Assembly: GCF_913057115.1 (NCBI RefSeq)
Contig: NZ_CAJXNN010000012.1
Coordinates: 1 to 64,000, forward strand
From: an uncultured Roseovarius sp.
Lineage (GTDB): Bacteria > Pseudomonadota > Alphaproteobacteria > Rhodobacterales > Rhodobacteraceae
Direction: 5' to 3'
DNA length: 64,000 bases
Part shown: positions 9,876 to 20,066 of the stretch, in pieces
How the letters are laid out: each line of letters opens with the position of its first letter
How positions within the stretch are numbered: the first letter of the stretch is position 1
The notes under the pieces: generated by a model
Told to the model about the DNA's origin: nothing
Database searches by the model: none
Seen by the model: only the letters and a program-made list of their open reading frames with translations
Made by a program: the position numbers and the translations under genes

Positions 9876-10031
9876 CTATTGCCGTTTTGAGGCGCGATTT
9901 CGGCGGCAACGCTCGGAACAGTGGCGCACGTTGTCCCAGTCGCGCGCCCATTTGCGCCGCCAAGTGAACGGACGGCCGCAGGTCACGCAGGATTTTGTCG
10001 GCAGTTTGGTTTTGGGGTTCTGTCGGGCCAT
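9876..10031 (-). CDS. DUF2256 zinc-binding small protein
   Basis: 51 residues starting at the ATG at 10031. The core (KSCVTCGRPFTWRRKW, then HCSERCRRNR) is the four-cysteine DUF2256 pattern, probably binding zinc. Its ATG overlaps the photolyase stop by one base (TAATG on the minus strand), so translation is probably coupled. DUF2256 genes are often found beside, or fused to, photolyase/cryptochrome genes, which fits here. A longer frame extends upstream to 10157 but runs inside the photolyase gene and is unlikely to be used. The molecular function is unknown. Confidence 0.85.
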   Translation of the reverse strand: MARQNPKTKLPTKSCVTCGRPFTWRRKWARDWDNVRHCSERCRRNRASKRQ

Positions 10032-11527
10032 TACAGATCGAAGCTCATTTGCCGATCCGGTTTCGGGATACCGGGGCGACGACGTTTTCTGCTGCCATGC
10101 TTTGTGACAAGACGAGCGGCCTCGTCTCGAAAACCGGCCTCTTTTCGCACGGCCCAAACGCGTTCTCGCGCTTTTCTTGCGGCTTTGGCAACGTCTACGA
10201 TCGGAGCGGGATAAATCTTGTCAAGGATCTCATCCGCCCTGCCCCATGTCCATGGCTCCTGTAGGTGCGCATCAGGCAGATCGCGCAACTCGGGCAGCCA
10301 ATGACGCGTGAACGCCCCTGTCGGGTCTTGATCATATCCCTGTTTCACGGGGTTATAGATACGGATCGCATTCATCCCGGTGGTGCCTGACTGCATCTGG
10401 ACTTGGCTCCAATGAATGCCCGGCTCGTAGTCGGTAAAAAGCCGCGCCAGCACCGGGCCGGTGGCCCGCCAGTCGAGCCAAAGGTGATATGAGGCGACCG
10501 CCATGACCATGGACCGCATCCGAAAGTTAAGCCAGCCGGTGGCGCTGAGGGACCGCATACAGGCATCGAAAAACGGAAGGCCTGTAGTGCCTGTTGACCA
10601 AGCCTCAAGCCGCGCCTTGTCCGGCTCGGTCGGGCGCAGCGCTTCGTAGGCGGGATGTAGGCAGCGGTTTTCAAGGTCTGGCTGGTCTTCGAGTTTCTGG
10701 ATGAAATGGTCGCGCCACGCCAGACGGGATTGAAAAGACTTCATGGAACCAGACCAGCCGTCCCGAGCGCCCTTCACCTCGCTGGACCGTCGAAGGCCAG
10801 CTTGCGTGGCTTCACGAACCGAGAGCGTGCCAAACGCCAAATGAGGGCTGATCCGTGAGCAAGCCTGCGCCCCTTCCAGCGGGGATGACATGGCCGTGCG
10901 ATAGTTACGCCCTCTTTCCATAAGAAAGCTATGGATCGTTTTCAGCGCCGCTTGGCGCCCACCCGACTGCCTTTCGGGGCAATGATCGCGCAATCCCAGG
11001 GCCGCCGCCTGTGGTACTTCATCACTGGGCTCGTTTGGGCCTGCCAGTGCCGTCGGAGCCGCGATGGTCATCTGTCTAACGAACTTGTCTCGGCGTGATT
11101 GCCAAGTGTCGCGGGTTTTCAATCGCCGCACCACAGCGGATTGCGGCAGTTCCGTCCACTGGACCCCTTGGCCTTTCGCCCAGTCTGCCACGCGCAGGTC
11201 GCGCTCGAAGGTCCATTGGTTGCCGGTTTCCTCATGGCTTAACAGATGCGTCACACGATGTTTTCGGCGCAAGTCTTCGAGGATTTCCACGGCATCGCCC
11301 ACCCGTATTGTCAACTCGGCGCCCACACCGGCAAGGTCTTGACGAAGGTCCTTCAAACATTCGAGCAAGAACCCGTATTGACGCCCGGATGCATCGTTTC
11401 CTTGCCAAAGGCTCGGTTCGAGGATGTAGAGCGGCAAGACGCGACCATGCCGCGCGGCAAGCTGCAGCGCGGCGTGATCGGTGATGCGCAGATCGCGCTT
11501 GAACCAACAAATTGCAAGATCGCTCAT
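10031..11527 (-). CDS. Cryptochrome/deoxyribodipyrimidine photolyase family protein
   Basis: 498 residues in normal photolyase order. The N-terminal alpha/beta antenna domain (ICWFKRDLRITDHAAL, residues 1 to about 150) precedes a helical FAD-binding domain. The latter has the RISPHLAFGTLS entry, GLPFFDACMRSLSATGWLNF, the NPVKQGYDQDPTGAF motif and the RHWLPEL end motif. Photolyases use light and reduced FAD to split UV-induced pyrimidine dimers; cryptochromes signal. The C-terminal tail (about 40 residues, Lys/Arg-rich) is extra. It is followed directly by the DUF2256 gene, a pairing known for a bacterial photolyase subgroup. Lesion specificity cannot be told from the sequence. Confidence 0.9.
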   Translation of the reverse strand: MSDLAICWFKRDLRITDHAALQLAARHGRVLPLYILEPSLWQGNDASGRQYGFLLECLKDLRQDLAGVGAELTIRVGDAVEILEDLRRKHRVTHLLSHEETGNQWTFERDLRVADWAKGQGVQWTELPQSAVVRRLKTRDTWQSRRDKFVRQMTIAAPTALAGPNEPSDEVPQAAALGLRDHCPERQSGGRQAALKTIHSFLMERGRNYRTAMSSPLEGAQACSRISPHLAFGTLSVREATQAGLRRSSEVKGARDGWSGSMKSFQSRLAWRDHFIQKLEDQPDLENRCLHPAYEALRPTEPDKARLEAWSTGTTGLPFFDACMRSLSATGWLNFRMRSMVMAVASYHLWLDWRATGPVLARLFTDYEPGIHWSQVQMQSGTTGMNAIRIYNPVKQGYDQDPTGAFTRHWLPELRDLPDAHLQEPWTWGRADEILDKIYPAPIVDVAKAARKARERVWAVRKEAGFRDEAARLVTKHGSRKRRRPGIPKPDRQMSFDL

Positions 11528-11566
11528 GCGCGATCTATCTAGCGCAGAGAGCCGGGCGGGGAAGGC

Positions 11567-11764
11567 TTATTCCACGCTGACTTCTTCACCGGTCCGACCG
11601 TCGATCTTGGTCTCGACATCGCGTGGCTCCTGACCTTGATAGGAAAGCCAGAGGACCAGACCGAGCAGAAGAACAGCCGCAAAGACCATGACACCGCGAA
11701 TGCCCATGAGGGCGGTTTTGTGCTTTTCCTTTTGCTTTTCGACATTGGTGTCGGGTGCTGACAT
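11567..11764 (-). CDS. Small single-pass membrane protein
   Basis: 65 residues preceded by a strong GGAGG box 7-8 bases before the ATG at 11764. A basic N-terminus (KQKEKHKTALMGIRG) is followed by one hydrophobic helix (VMVFAAVLLLGLVLWLSY) and an acidic tail. I do not recognise a family. It is the first gene of the minus-strand run into the photolyase (39-base gap) and is divergent from pepN. The good ribosome site and membrane helix argue that it is real; another frame over the same bases (11539-11745) lacks both. Confidence 0.65.
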   Translation of the reverse strand: MSAPDTNVEKQKEKHKTALMGIRGVMVFAAVLLLGLVLWLSYQGQEPRDVETKIDGRTGEEVSVE

Positions 11765-11870
11765 TCTAGGCCTCCAATTCGGATTTCACTTCAGGCAGGG
11801 ATCACGTTGCAGACCTGCCCTCATCGCCCTAACGTCTCGGTGAACAGTTTCACCGATGGAGACGCCCGCG

Positions 11871-14423
11871 ATGAAAGACGCCTCGCCCCAGACGATCTAT
11901 TTGTCCGACTACACGCCGCCAGCCTTCCTGGTGGACGACGTTCATCTGACGTTTCGCCTGAGTCCGAAAAAAACATGCGTAATCAGCAAGATATCCTTCA
12001 GGCCCAATCCATCGTCACAAAACCGTGAGTTCTTTTTGCATGGCGAGGGCCTGCGCCTTGTCGCCGCGCGGGTGGATGGCGAGACCGTGACGCCGACAGT
12101 AGGCAAGGATGGTCTGACCTGCGAGGTTCCGGATGCACCGTTCGTCTGGGAGGCGGAGGTCGAGATCGACCCAGTGGACAACACCGCCCTGGAGGGTCTC
12201 TACATGTCGAACGGCATGTACTGCACCCAGTGCGAGGCCGAGGGGTTTCGGAAAATCACCTATTACCCGGACCGACCGGATGTGATGAGTGTTTTCACTG
12301 TGCGGATCGAGGGTGAGGAAAAGGTGATGCTGTCCAACGGCAACCTTTTGGACAAGGGTGACGGCTTTGCCGAGTGGCATGACCCTTGGCCCAAGCCCTC
12401 GTATCTTTTTGCACTCGTTGCAGGGGATTTGATCAATCACCCCGACCGCTTTACCACCCGGTCCGGCCGGGATGTCGAATTGAATATCTGGGTGCGCCCT
12501 GGTGACGAGGGCAAATGCGCTTTCGGCATGGAAGCCCTCAAGAAATCCATGAAATGGGATGAAGACACCTATGGGCGCGAATACGATCTGGATGTGTTCA
12601 ACGTGGTCGCCGTGGATGATTTCAACATGGGCGCGATGGAGAACAAAGGGTTGAATATTTTCAACTCATCCTGCGTTCTTGCCAGCCCAGAAACAAGTAC
12701 AGATGCGAATTTTGAAAGAATCGAGGCAATCATTGCCCATGAATATTTCCATAACTGGACGGGGAATCGCATCACCTGCCGGGATTGGTTCCAGCTTTGC
12801 CTGAAAGAAGGGCTCACGGTGTTTCGCGATGCTGAATTCACCTCGGATATGCGCAGCGCGCCGGTCAAGCGGATCTCGGACGTGATGATGCTTCGGGCAC
12901 GTCAATTCCGTGAGGACAACGGCCCCTTGGCGCATCCGGTGCGCCCCAGCAGTTTTGTCGAGATCAATAATTTCTACACCGCGACGGTATATGAAAAGGG
13001 TGCCGAGGTTATCGGAATGCTGAAACGGCTTGTGGGAGATGGTGCCTATTCGAAAGCCGTCGCGCTGTATTTCGAGCGCCACGATGGCCAAGCCTGCACA
13101 ATCGAGGATTGGCTAAAGGTGTTCGAAGACTCCACAGGGCGGGACCTGAGCCAGTTCAAACGGTGGTACACGCAAGCGGGCACGCCGCGGCTGCGCGTCA
13201 CGGAGGACTTCAACGACGGCACCTATACCCTTCACTTTGAACAAGACACCCCACCAACGCCTGGGCAGGATACGAAAGAGCCGCAAGTCATCCCCATCGC
13301 GGTTGGGTTGCTTGGGCCAAACGGCGATGAGATTGCCGGAACGCGGGTTCTGGAAATGACCGAAGCGCGGCAAAGCTTCACATTCGACGGGCTGAGCGCG
13401 CGCCCTGTTCCGTCGATCCTGCGTGATTTCTCCGCACCCGTGATCCTTGAGCGGCCGTCGGACAATGCCGAACGGGCCTTCCTTCTGGCGCATGATACAG
13501 ACCCATTCAACAAGTGGGAAGCTGGCCGCGCCCTTGCGCGTGATGGTTTGATCAAGATGATCCAGCATAACGGCGCACCGGATAGCGCCTATTTGGAGGC
13601 GGCCCTGACCATGGCGCGCGACGACAGCCTCGACCCGGCCTTCCGCGCCTTGGCCCTTGGCCTGCCCAGTCAGGACGAACTGGCCCAGACCCTGCACGAG
13701 AAAGGCCATACCCCTGACCCTCAGGCCATATGGGACGCGCTTGAAACCCTGCGCCATGCGCGCGCGGAGCATTTCCAAGACCTAGCGCCCAAACTTTATG
13801 CGCAATATCAGGTACCTGGCCCATATCGGCCCGATGCGGAACAATCCGGCGCGCGGTCCTTGGCAAATACGGCGCTTGGCATGATCACCCGGTTGGATGG
13901 TGGGGCACAGGCACAACGGCAATACGATGACGCCGACAATATGACCCAACAACTCGCAGCCTTTTCTTGCCTGCTGCAAGCGGGCAAGGGCGATGATGCT
14001 GTTGCGCGCTTCTATGAGCAATGGCGCGAGGATCGCTTGGTTATCGACAAGTGGTTCATGCTGCAAATCGTGAACGCCGCCCCCGAAAACGCCGCGTCGA
14101 CCACCGAGACGCTGACACAACACGCCGATTTCACGATCAGGAATCCCAACCGCTTCCGTTCGGTTCTGGGCGCGCTGACGATGAACCCTGCCGGGTTCCA
14201 TCGAGCGGATGGCGGGGGGTATCGCGTTCTGGCAGATTGGTTGATTGCGCTTGATCCTCTCAACCCGCAAACCACGGCACGCATGTGTTCGGCCTTCGAG
14301 ACGTGGAAACGGTACGATGCGGCGCGTCAGGCCAAGATTGCCGCGCAGCTTGATCGTATCCTTGCCACGCCGGACTTGAGCCGCGACACGACGGAGATGG
14401 TCAGCCGTATCCGCAATGCATGA
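11871..14423 (+). CDS. pepN: Aminopeptidase N (M1 family alanyl aminopeptidase)
   Basis: 850 residues from the ATG at 11871, which has GGAG about 10 bases upstream; an ATG at 11856 is in frame but less well placed. The family signature is complete: GAMEN at residues 254-258 (substrate amino-terminus recognition) and zinc ligands H290, H294 (HEYFHNW) with the downstream Glu in the LKEGLTVFRD segment. The long helical C-terminal half is present and total length matches E. coli PepN (870). It removes N-terminal residues from peptides in the cytoplasm during protein turnover. It stands alone, divergent from the small membrane protein gene. Confidence 0.96.
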   Translation: MKDASPQTIYLSDYTPPAFLVDDVHLTFRLSPKKTCVISKISFRPNPSSQNREFFLHGEGLRLVAARVDGETVTPTVGKDGLTCEVPDAPFVWEAEVEIDPVDNTALEGLYMSNGMYCTQCEAEGFRKITYYPDRPDVMSVFTVRIEGEEKVMLSNGNLLDKGDGFAEWHDPWPKPSYLFALVAGDLINHPDRFTTRSGRDVELNIWVRPGDEGKCAFGMEALKKSMKWDEDTYGREYDLDVFNVVAVDDFNMGAMENKGLNIFNSSCVLASPETSTDANFERIEAIIAHEYFHNWTGNRITCRDWFQLCLKEGLTVFRDAEFTSDMRSAPVKRISDVMMLRARQFREDNGPLAHPVRPSSFVEINNFYTATVYEKGAEVIGMLKRLVGDGAYSKAVALYFERHDGQACTIEDWLKVFEDSTGRDLSQFKRWYTQAGTPRLRVTEDFNDGTYTLHFEQDTPPTPGQDTKEPQVIPIAVGLLGPNGDEIAGTRVLEMTEARQSFTFDGLSARPVPSILRDFSAPVILERPSDNAERAFLLAHDTDPFNKWEAGRALARDGLIKMIQHNGAPDSAYLEAALTMARDDSLDPAFRALALGLPSQDELAQTLHEKGHTPDPQAIWDALETLRHARAEHFQDLAPKLYAQYQVPGPYRPDAEQSGARSLANTALGMITRLDGGAQAQRQYDDADNMTQQLAAFSCLLQAGKGDDAVARFYEQWREDRLVIDKWFMLQIVNAAPENAASTTETLTQHADFTIRNPNRFRSVLGALTMNPAGFHRADGGGYRVLADWLIALDPLNPQTTARMCSAFETWKRYDAARQAKIAAQLDRILATPDLSRDTTEMVSRIRNA

Positions 14424-14432
14424 TACAGGTCA

Positions 14433-15098
14433 CTAGCCGTCGCTCTTCAGGCGCGAGACGCGGTCCGGGCGCAATCTTGGGCGTACGGATGACATCGGCT
14501 TGCAATAGCTTTGGCGTTTCATCCAGGCCATCATATCACGGCGCTTGCCGGAGCTGTGAAACGGCCCCCAATCGGCCGCGACTCCGCGCATGCCGCGCGA
14601 CACCACGCCGTCGCGCGGGACGGTCACCGCCATGATGCGGATCGCGCAGCTCAGGTTATCAGGCCCATGCTTGAGGGCCGGCCCACTCCGGGCACGGCAG
14701 CCGTAGCCGCGCGCCGTCGCCGGCAAGATTTGCAAAAGGCCGAACCACCGCCCACCGCCGCCAACGGCGTAGGGTCGGTATGTGCTTTCGTGTTTCGCGA
14801 GCGCGGACAAAAGACCAATCCAGAAAGCCTCGCGGCCCCCGGCGCCTGCCTCGGGATAGGCCGGGCACCAATCGGCGATATCGCGCGGCACGATCTGTGT
14901 CAGGGGGGCGCCGTGGCCACGCAGGGCCGAGACTGCCGCGCGAGTCCAAAGATGTCCGTCTGGCAGATTGCTCCAACGCGTGCGCGGAATATTGCCATCC
15001 CGACCATCCGGAGGGCGCACTTGGGGCTGTGACTCGGCAAGAGTCACCCCGCCAAAGCAAACAAATAGTGTGATCAAACAGATACTTACCCACTTCAT
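14433..15098 (-). CDS. Exported lytic transglycosylase (SLT domain)
   Basis: 221 residues from the ATG at 15098, chosen because it starts a clean signal peptide (MKWVSICLITLFVCFGGVT, then LAESQ). An upstream ATG at 15164 has an AAGGAG box touching it, too close to be ideal, and would bury the signal. The SLT core is visible: catalytic Glu in LAKHESTYRP, then FGLLQILPATARGYGC. A Trp/Arg/Gly-rich basic tail ends the protein. Lytic transglycosylases cleave peptidoglycan, leaving anhydro-muropeptides in the periplasm. It converges with pepN, ending 10 bases away. Confidence 0.8.
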   Translation of the reverse strand: MKWVSICLITLFVCFGGVTLAESQPQVRPPDGRDGNIPRTRWSNLPDGHLWTRAAVSALRGHGAPLTQIVPRDIADWCPAYPEAGAGGREAFWIGLLSALAKHESTYRPYAVGGGGRWFGLLQILPATARGYGCRARSGPALKHGPDNLSCAIRIMAVTVPRDGVVSRGMRGVAADWGPFHSSGKRRDMMAWMKRQSYCKPMSSVRPRLRPDRVSRLKSDG

Positions 15099-15247
15099 GA
15101 CGAGACTTTGAAGGGATTTTGCCGACAAATCAACTGACTCTGCGCCAATGAAATTCCCATTCATCTCCTTAGCCTTGCCAAGTTTTGGCCGGATTGAACG
15201 ACGATCTTGATCATTGAGCGATTCAACAAGCTATCCGGGGACATCAC

Positions 15248-16537
15248 ATGCCTTTTCCGTCCAATCAGGCCAATGGCAGTGACCGCAATGTGGTAAATTT
15301 CCGGGCGCGCGGCCAAGGATCTGGGCGTGGACCATTGAGTCTTTTTCGCCGCAACACTCGGTCAGAGCATGACCTCGACGCGTTAAGCAAGCGTATCCTG
15401 CTGCCCTCGTTGCCGGTGTCGGACGAAGAAATGGCGCGGGCCACACATCAGGACAGAGGGCAGAAACTGGCGCGTCAGGAGATGTGGGAAGAATTGTCGG
15501 AGCAAATTCAGTATGCCGATGACTGCCGCCTCGCGACGCCGGGTGGCGAGATCGCTTCGATGTTATTGGCCTTTGGCGCACGTTCGGATGTTGTCGCAGC
15601 CGCAGAGGATGCAATCACCGATGGCGCCGTACCGGACCCATCCGGCATCAACGCCCTTGAAGAGGTTCAGGCAGAGTATTTTGGCGATCATTGCTGTGCG
15701 CTCGTCGTGGCCATGGCGCATATTGATATTGGCTGGGCATGGCGAACAGCCGGAAGCGCCAACATTCACAAGAAAGAAGACTGTCAGCGCCATTGGTTGC
15801 ACCATTTCAACCGGGCAAGAGACATCCTTGCACCGCATGACGGTATCGATCTGGACGCGCCCTCTCTGGCCGCGGCGCAATGCGCTTTGACGGCTGCGTT
15901 CCGGCAAAAAGAACATCGCGTTGCCGATGATTATCAAAAATTGATTGATCTTGACCCCGATGGGCACCGGCACATGCGCGCCCTCGGGCAGTATTTGCTG
16001 CCGGCGCATTTCGGCAGCTACGATACGCTGGAACTTGAGGCACGGCGAACCGCGTCTCGCACCAGTGATGTCTGGGGGGACGGCGGATATGCTTGGGTGT
16101 ATTTCGACGCCTTGGCGTTGGACCGTGGAGCGCTTGAGCTTTTGGATGCTGATTTCTTTGCCGATGGCATTCGCAATATTCTAGAGGCAAAGAAAGACCA
16201 GCACGTTACCAACCTGTGGGCCGCATTTTGTGCCGTATCCATGGCCCCCAACCCGGAGATACGGCTTTCAAGCCGTGCTGAGGCGACGCGGAAACGTTTG
16301 CACGATTGCCTTGACTGGATACTGGGCGACTACCTTCAAGAACTGCATCCCCTGATCTGGTCTCAGGCCCTGTTGTCCCCGGGCCAGACCCCGGCCCTGC
16401 CCTCGCGCCGGGCCTTGATCAACAAGGGGCGGCAAACCGCCTTGCGGATCATCGCCACGCGATTTGCAGATGAACTCGCCGAAGGAAGCTCCATCGCATT
16501 TTCCAACGCCGGGATGTACCGACTGCCCGCCCTGTAA
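15248..16537 (+). CDS. Conserved-looking protein of unknown function (429 aa)
   Basis: I do not recognise a family. The N-terminal 60 residues are basic and low in structure; the rest is rich in Ala, Leu and Trp with many predicted helices (for example [18 protein letters not shown], and a later [18 protein letters not shown] segment). It resembles helical-repeat scaffolds but shows no clear TPR consensus. No signal peptide or membrane segment is visible. Codon use matches neighbours. It ends 77 bases before gatB on the same strand, so the two may be cotranscribed. Likely cytoplasmic. Confidence 0.7.
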   Translation: MPFPSNQANGSDRNVVNFRARGQGSGRGPLSLFRRNTRSEHDLDALSKRILLPSLPVSDEEMARATHQDRGQKLARQEMWEELSEQIQYADDCRLATPGGEIASMLLAFGARSDVVAAAEDAITDGAVPDPSGINALEEVQAEYFGDHCCALVVAMAHIDIGWAWRTAGSANIHKKEDCQRHWLHHFNRARDILAPHDGIDLDAPSLAAAQCALTAAFRQKEHRVADDYQKLIDLDPDGHRHMRALGQYLLPAHFGSYDTLELEARRTASRTSDVWGDGGYAWVYFDALALDRGALELLDADFFADGIRNILEAKKDQHVTNLWAAFCAVSMAPNPEIRLSSRAEATRKRLHDCLDWILGDYLQELHPLIWSQALLSPGQTPALPSRRALINKGRQTALRIIATRFADELAEGSSIAFSNAGMYRLPAL

Positions 16538-16613
16538 TTCGCGCAAGGCGCCCTTGCCCGTCGCGCGCCTCTGGCCTAGAACGCCCAAGTCAAAAGCGAT
16601 GGAGACGATCGGC

Positions 16614-18122
16614 ATGTTGGATCTTACCTATGAAGCCCCGAAACCCAAGGTGATCGCAGGCGCGAAGCACGATTGGGAACTTGTGATCGGGATGGAGGTT
16701 CATGCGCAGGTCGCGTCAAAAGCCAAGCTGTTTTCCGGCGCCTCCACGCAATTCGGGGCGGAACCCAATTCGAATGTGTCTTTCGTGGACGCGGCGATGC
16801 CGGGCATGCTGCCCACGATCAACGAATTCTGCATCGAACAAGCCGTGCGCACAGGCCTTGGCCTGAAGGCCGAGATCAACCTTTGGTCGGCTTTCGACCG
16901 GAAGAACTATTTCTACCCCGACCTTCCGCAGGGCTATCAGATTTCGCAGCTGTACCACCCGCTTGTCGGCGAGGGTGAAATTCTTGTGGATATGGAGCCA
17001 GGCATCGCCCGCAAGGTGCGCATCGAGCGTATTCACGTCGAACAGGATGCAGGCAAATCCGTGCATGACATGGACCCCGCGATGTCCTTCGTCGACCTCA
17101 ACCGGACCGGCGTGGCCTTGATGGAGATCGTCAGCCGCCCCGATATTCGAGGCCCCGAGGAGGCCGCGGCTTATATCACCAAATTGCGCCAGATCCTACG
17201 CTACTTGGGCACCTGTGACGGCAACATGCAAAACGGCAACCTGCGGGCCGATGTGAACGTGTCGATCTGTCAGCCCGGTGCCTATGAGAAATACATGGAA
17301 ACGCAGGATTTCAGCCACCTTGGCACGCGCTGCGAGATCAAGAACATGAACTCCATGCGCTTCATTCAGGCCGCCATCGAATTCGAGGCCCGCCGGCAGA
17401 TCGGCATCGTCGAAGCGGGCGGTGAGGTGGTGCAGGAAACCCGGCTTTACGACCCGGACAAGAACGAGACCCGCTCCATGCGCTCCAAGGAAGAAGCGCA
17501 TGATTACCGCTATTTCCCCGACCCCGACCTTCTGCCTTTGGAGATCGAACAAGAGTGGGTCGATGGTATCGCGGCCAGTTTGCCCGAGCTGCCCGATGAG
17601 AAAAAGGCGCGCTTTGTCACTGATTATGGGGTGACGGAATATGACGCCAGCGTTCTGACCGCCGACGTCGACCTGGCCACATATTTCGAGGAGTCGGTGG
17701 GGGCCGGTGATGGCAAGAAAACGGCGAACTGGGTCATCAACGAGGTTCTGGGCCGTGCCAACAAGGCCGAGGTGGGCCCGCGCGAGATCGTCTCGCCCGA
17801 GGTGAACGCCGCGATCCTTTCGATGGTGGCGAAGGACGAAATTTCGACAAAGATTGCCAAGCAAGTTTTGGAAATCCATATTGAGACCGGCGAGGCACCC
17901 GAGAAAATTGTGGCAGACCGCGGCATGAAGCAGGTCAGCGACACCGGCGCGATCGAGGCGGCGGTTGACCAGATTATCGCCGACAACCCCGCACAGGTCG
18001 AAAAGGCGCAAAGCAACCCGAAACTCGCGGGCTGGTTCGTTGGGCAGGTTATGAAAGCGACCGGCGGCAAGGCCAACCCGAAATCGGTGAATGAAATCGT
18101 GCAAGCCAAGCTGGGCCTCTAG
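16614..18122 (+). CDS. gatB: Aspartyl/glutamyl-tRNA(Asn/Gln) amidotransferase subunit B
   Basis: 502 residues from the ATG at 16614, which has GGAG about 10 bases upstream; the open frame extends further 5' but overlaps the previous gene. The GatB cradle domain is plain ([76 protein letters not shown]), and the C-terminal YqeY-like tail domain ends in [17 protein letters not shown]. With GatA and GatC it converts misacylated Glu-tRNA(Gln) or Asp-tRNA(Asn) to the correct amide. gatA and gatC are not in the window. Length is normal. Confidence 0.97.
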   Translation: MLDLTYEAPKPKVIAGAKHDWELVIGMEVHAQVASKAKLFSGASTQFGAEPNSNVSFVDAAMPGMLPTINEFCIEQAVRTGLGLKAEINLWSAFDRKNYFYPDLPQGYQISQLYHPLVGEGEILVDMEPGIARKVRIERIHVEQDAGKSVHDMDPAMSFVDLNRTGVALMEIVSRPDIRGPEEAAAYITKLRQILRYLGTCDGNMQNGNLRADVNVSICQPGAYEKYMETQDFSHLGTRCEIKNMNSMRFIQAAIEFEARRQIGIVEAGGEVVQETRLYDPDKNETRSMRSKEEAHDYRYFPDPDLLPLEIEQEWVDGIAASLPELPDEKKARFVTDYGVTEYDASVLTADVDLATYFEESVGAGDGKKTANWVINEVLGRANKAEVGPREIVSPEVNAAILSMVAKDEISTKIAKQVLEIHIETGEAPEKIVADRGMKQVSDTGAIEAAVDQIIADNPAQVEKAQSNPKLAGWFVGQVMKATGGKANPKSVNEIVQAKLGL

Positions 18123-18171
18123 CCTGAATTGACAGGCAATTCCTCAGTGAGCCGGCAGAAAAGGATATGAC

Positions 18172-18642
18172 ATGACCCAAGACCAACCTTTCATGTCCAG
18201 TTTCCTTGAGATCGAGACCGGATGGATCGACTACAACAATCACCTCAACATGGGGTATTACACTGTCTTGTTCGATCGGGCGGCCGACGAAGCCTTCGAG
18301 ACCTTTGGATTTGGGCCCGATTATGTGAAATCGGCCAATCACACGACATTCTCGGCCGAATTTCATGTGCGCTACCTTCGCGAAGTGAAGCTGGGTGACA
18401 AGGTGCGCTGTTCCTTTTGGCTGATCGCTTTCGATGAAAAGCGTTTTCATAGTTATCAGGAAATGTATCACGAGGATGGCTGGCTGGCGGCTACAGGCGA
18501 AGGCATGACCCTGCACGTGGATCTTTCGGGTCCACGCGTGGCACCAATGCCGAAAGACATCATGTCAAAGGTCTCGGCGATGGCCGCGGCGCAAGCGCAC
18601 CTGCCCCGCCCTGAGGGCGTGGGGAGGTCCATCGGGATGTAG
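18172..18642 (+). CDS. Hotdog-fold acyl-CoA thioesterase
   Basis: 156 residues. WIDYNNHLNMGYYTVLFDRA is the 4-hydroxybenzoyl-CoA-thioesterase-type motif with the catalytic Asp, followed by the beta-strand pairs FHVRYLREVKLGD and FHSYQEMYH. Such enzymes hydrolyse short or medium acyl-CoA thioesters in the cytoplasm. The DYNxHLN variant is also found in betainyl-CoA thioesterases linked to carnitine use, but no carnitine dehydrogenase is nearby, so the substrate is left open. It starts 49 bases after gatB and has an AGGA box upstream. Confidence 0.82.
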   Translation: MTQDQPFMSSFLEIETGWIDYNNHLNMGYYTVLFDRAADEAFETFGFGPDYVKSANHTTFSAEFHVRYLREVKLGDKVRCSFWLIAFDEKRFHSYQEMYHEDGWLAATGEGMTLHVDLSGPRVAPMPKDIMSKVSAMAAAQAHLPRPEGVGRSIGM

Positions 18643-18886
18643 TTTCCACCACCCAAGAATATCCCGGTGGTCAACTTGTTGGCTTGTGGCCGAAGTCTTC
18701 TGCCACTCTTCAAACCCTATCCCCGGAATTTGCGGGTGGCCTATTCGACGTCTTGCGTAAATCCACCTGTTGTTTGAGCGGCACGCGCTTGGCTGTCCGA
18801 CGACAGGCGATGAAGTCGAGGCATTGGATGCCACTGTGGGGCGACAATAGCTACCATTCGCAAGATATCTCGCTACCTTAGCAGGT
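18643..18886. other. Intergenic region with no recognised feature
   Basis: This 244-base gap between the thioesterase and the deacetylase carries only short open frames without ribosome sites. I see no strong hairpin, tRNA or repeat. It presumably includes the promoter of the deacetylase gene, but I cannot place it confidently. Confidence 0.5.
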
Positions 18887-20005
18887 ATGACGCGACCCAT
18901 TTTCATAGGCTCGAATGTATATCGTGGCTCGAGTTATGGCCCGCGTCATCCCCTATCAATCCCGAGGGTTCCGACCACGATTGACCTGTCACAGGCTATG
19001 GGCTGGCTCCCGAGCGCGCAGTATCGCACCAGTCCGCGCGCACGTCCCAAGGCCCTGAAAGCCTTTCACACCGATCGTTATATCGACGCCTTACAGTTGG
19101 CAGAAGACAGCCAAGCCGTGACAGAAACCATCCAGCATCGTCATGGACTTGGAACTCTGTCAAACCCTGTTTTCCCGGAGATGTTCAGGCGCCCCGCGAC
19201 AGCAGCAGGCGGATCGCTTTTGGGGGCCGAGATGATCATATCTGGCGGAGCCGTTTATAATCCGGGCGGCGGCACACATCACGGGCTGGCCGATCGCGCC
19301 AGTGGGTTTTGCTATCTCAACGACCCGGTTTTGGCCCTCAAGGCCCTATTTGCGAATGGTCTTTCGCGGGTCGCCTATGTCGACATCGACGCGCATCACT
19401 CGGACGGTGTGGAAATCGCCATGGCGGGAACGCCCGGCCTGTTGATGATCTCGACGCATGAGGAAAAACGCTGGCCGTTCACCGGTGGTATCGACGACAC
19501 GGCAAAGGGAACGGCAATTAATTTGCCCCTTCCACGGGGGGCGCATGACGATGATTTCTCGCTTGCTTTGCATGAGGTCATCTTGCCAGCAGTTGCGCAG
19601 CATCGACCCGAGGCGATTGTCTTTCAATGCGGTGCAGACGCCGTTTTGGAAGACCCGCTTTCACGGCTGGCGTTATCGAACAACGCTCACCTGGACGCCC
19701 TTCGCATGCTACGGCCGATGACCCCGCGTTTCCTGATGCTGGGGGGCGGTGGCTATAACCCGTGGTCGGTTGCCCGCCTATGGTCCGGGCTTTGGGCGGT
19801 TTTGAACGGGTTTGAGATTCCGCCGACCTTGCCGGGCAATGCCCGCAGGCTCCTTGAGGGGTTGGAGTGGCATCGAAAATCACTTGGCCCCCGGCCGCGC
19901 CATTGGACAACGACCCTTCTCGATATGCCACGGCACGGGCCTGTTTCAGAGGATGTCAAGGATCGGGTGCGCCGCCTTAAAGCAAGACAGGCCGTTTGGC
20001 TGTGA
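18887..20005 (+). CDS. Histone deacetylase family protein (AcuC-like)
   Basis: 372 residues with the arginase/deacetylase fold signature: GGGTHHGLADRASGFCYLND (tandem catalytic His), then YVDIDAHHSDGVE (zinc ligands Asp and His), then FQCGADAVLEDPLSRL (zinc Asp) and LMLGGGGYN (transition-state region). Bacterial members remove acetyl or other acyl groups from lysines or polyamines; AcuC in Bacillus deacetylates acetyl-CoA synthetase. An acetyl-CoA synthetase gene lies 18 kb downstream, which is suggestive but not evidence of a link. No strong ribosome site precedes the ATG at 18887. It probably forms a unit with the decarboxylase gene 61 bases downstream. Confidence 0.9.
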   Translation: MTRPIFIGSNVYRGSSYGPRHPLSIPRVPTTIDLSQAMGWLPSAQYRTSPRARPKALKAFHTDRYIDALQLAEDSQAVTETIQHRHGLGTLSNPVFPEMFRRPATAAGGSLLGAEMIISGGAVYNPGGGTHHGLADRASGFCYLNDPVLALKALFANGLSRVAYVDIDAHHSDGVEIAMAGTPGLLMISTHEEKRWPFTGGIDDTAKGTAINLPLPRGAHDDDFSLALHEVILPAVAQHRPEAIVFQCGADAVLEDPLSRLALSNNAHLDALRMLRPMTPRFLMLGGGGYNPWSVARLWSGLWAVLNGFEIPPTLPGNARRLLEGLEWHRKSLGPRPRHWTTTLLDMPRHGPVSEDVKDRVRRLKARQAVWL

Positions 20006-20066
20006 CGGCTTGCAAATCCATGCGATCCGGGTGAAGCCTTGGACATTCCAAAGCTCCGGAGCCCCC

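Noticed and set aside
9823-10107. 94-codon plus-strand frame over the DUF2256 gene
   Set aside because: A shadow of the minus-strand DUF2256 and photolyase genes; the TATAAT-like bases before it have no fitting -35 partner or gene.
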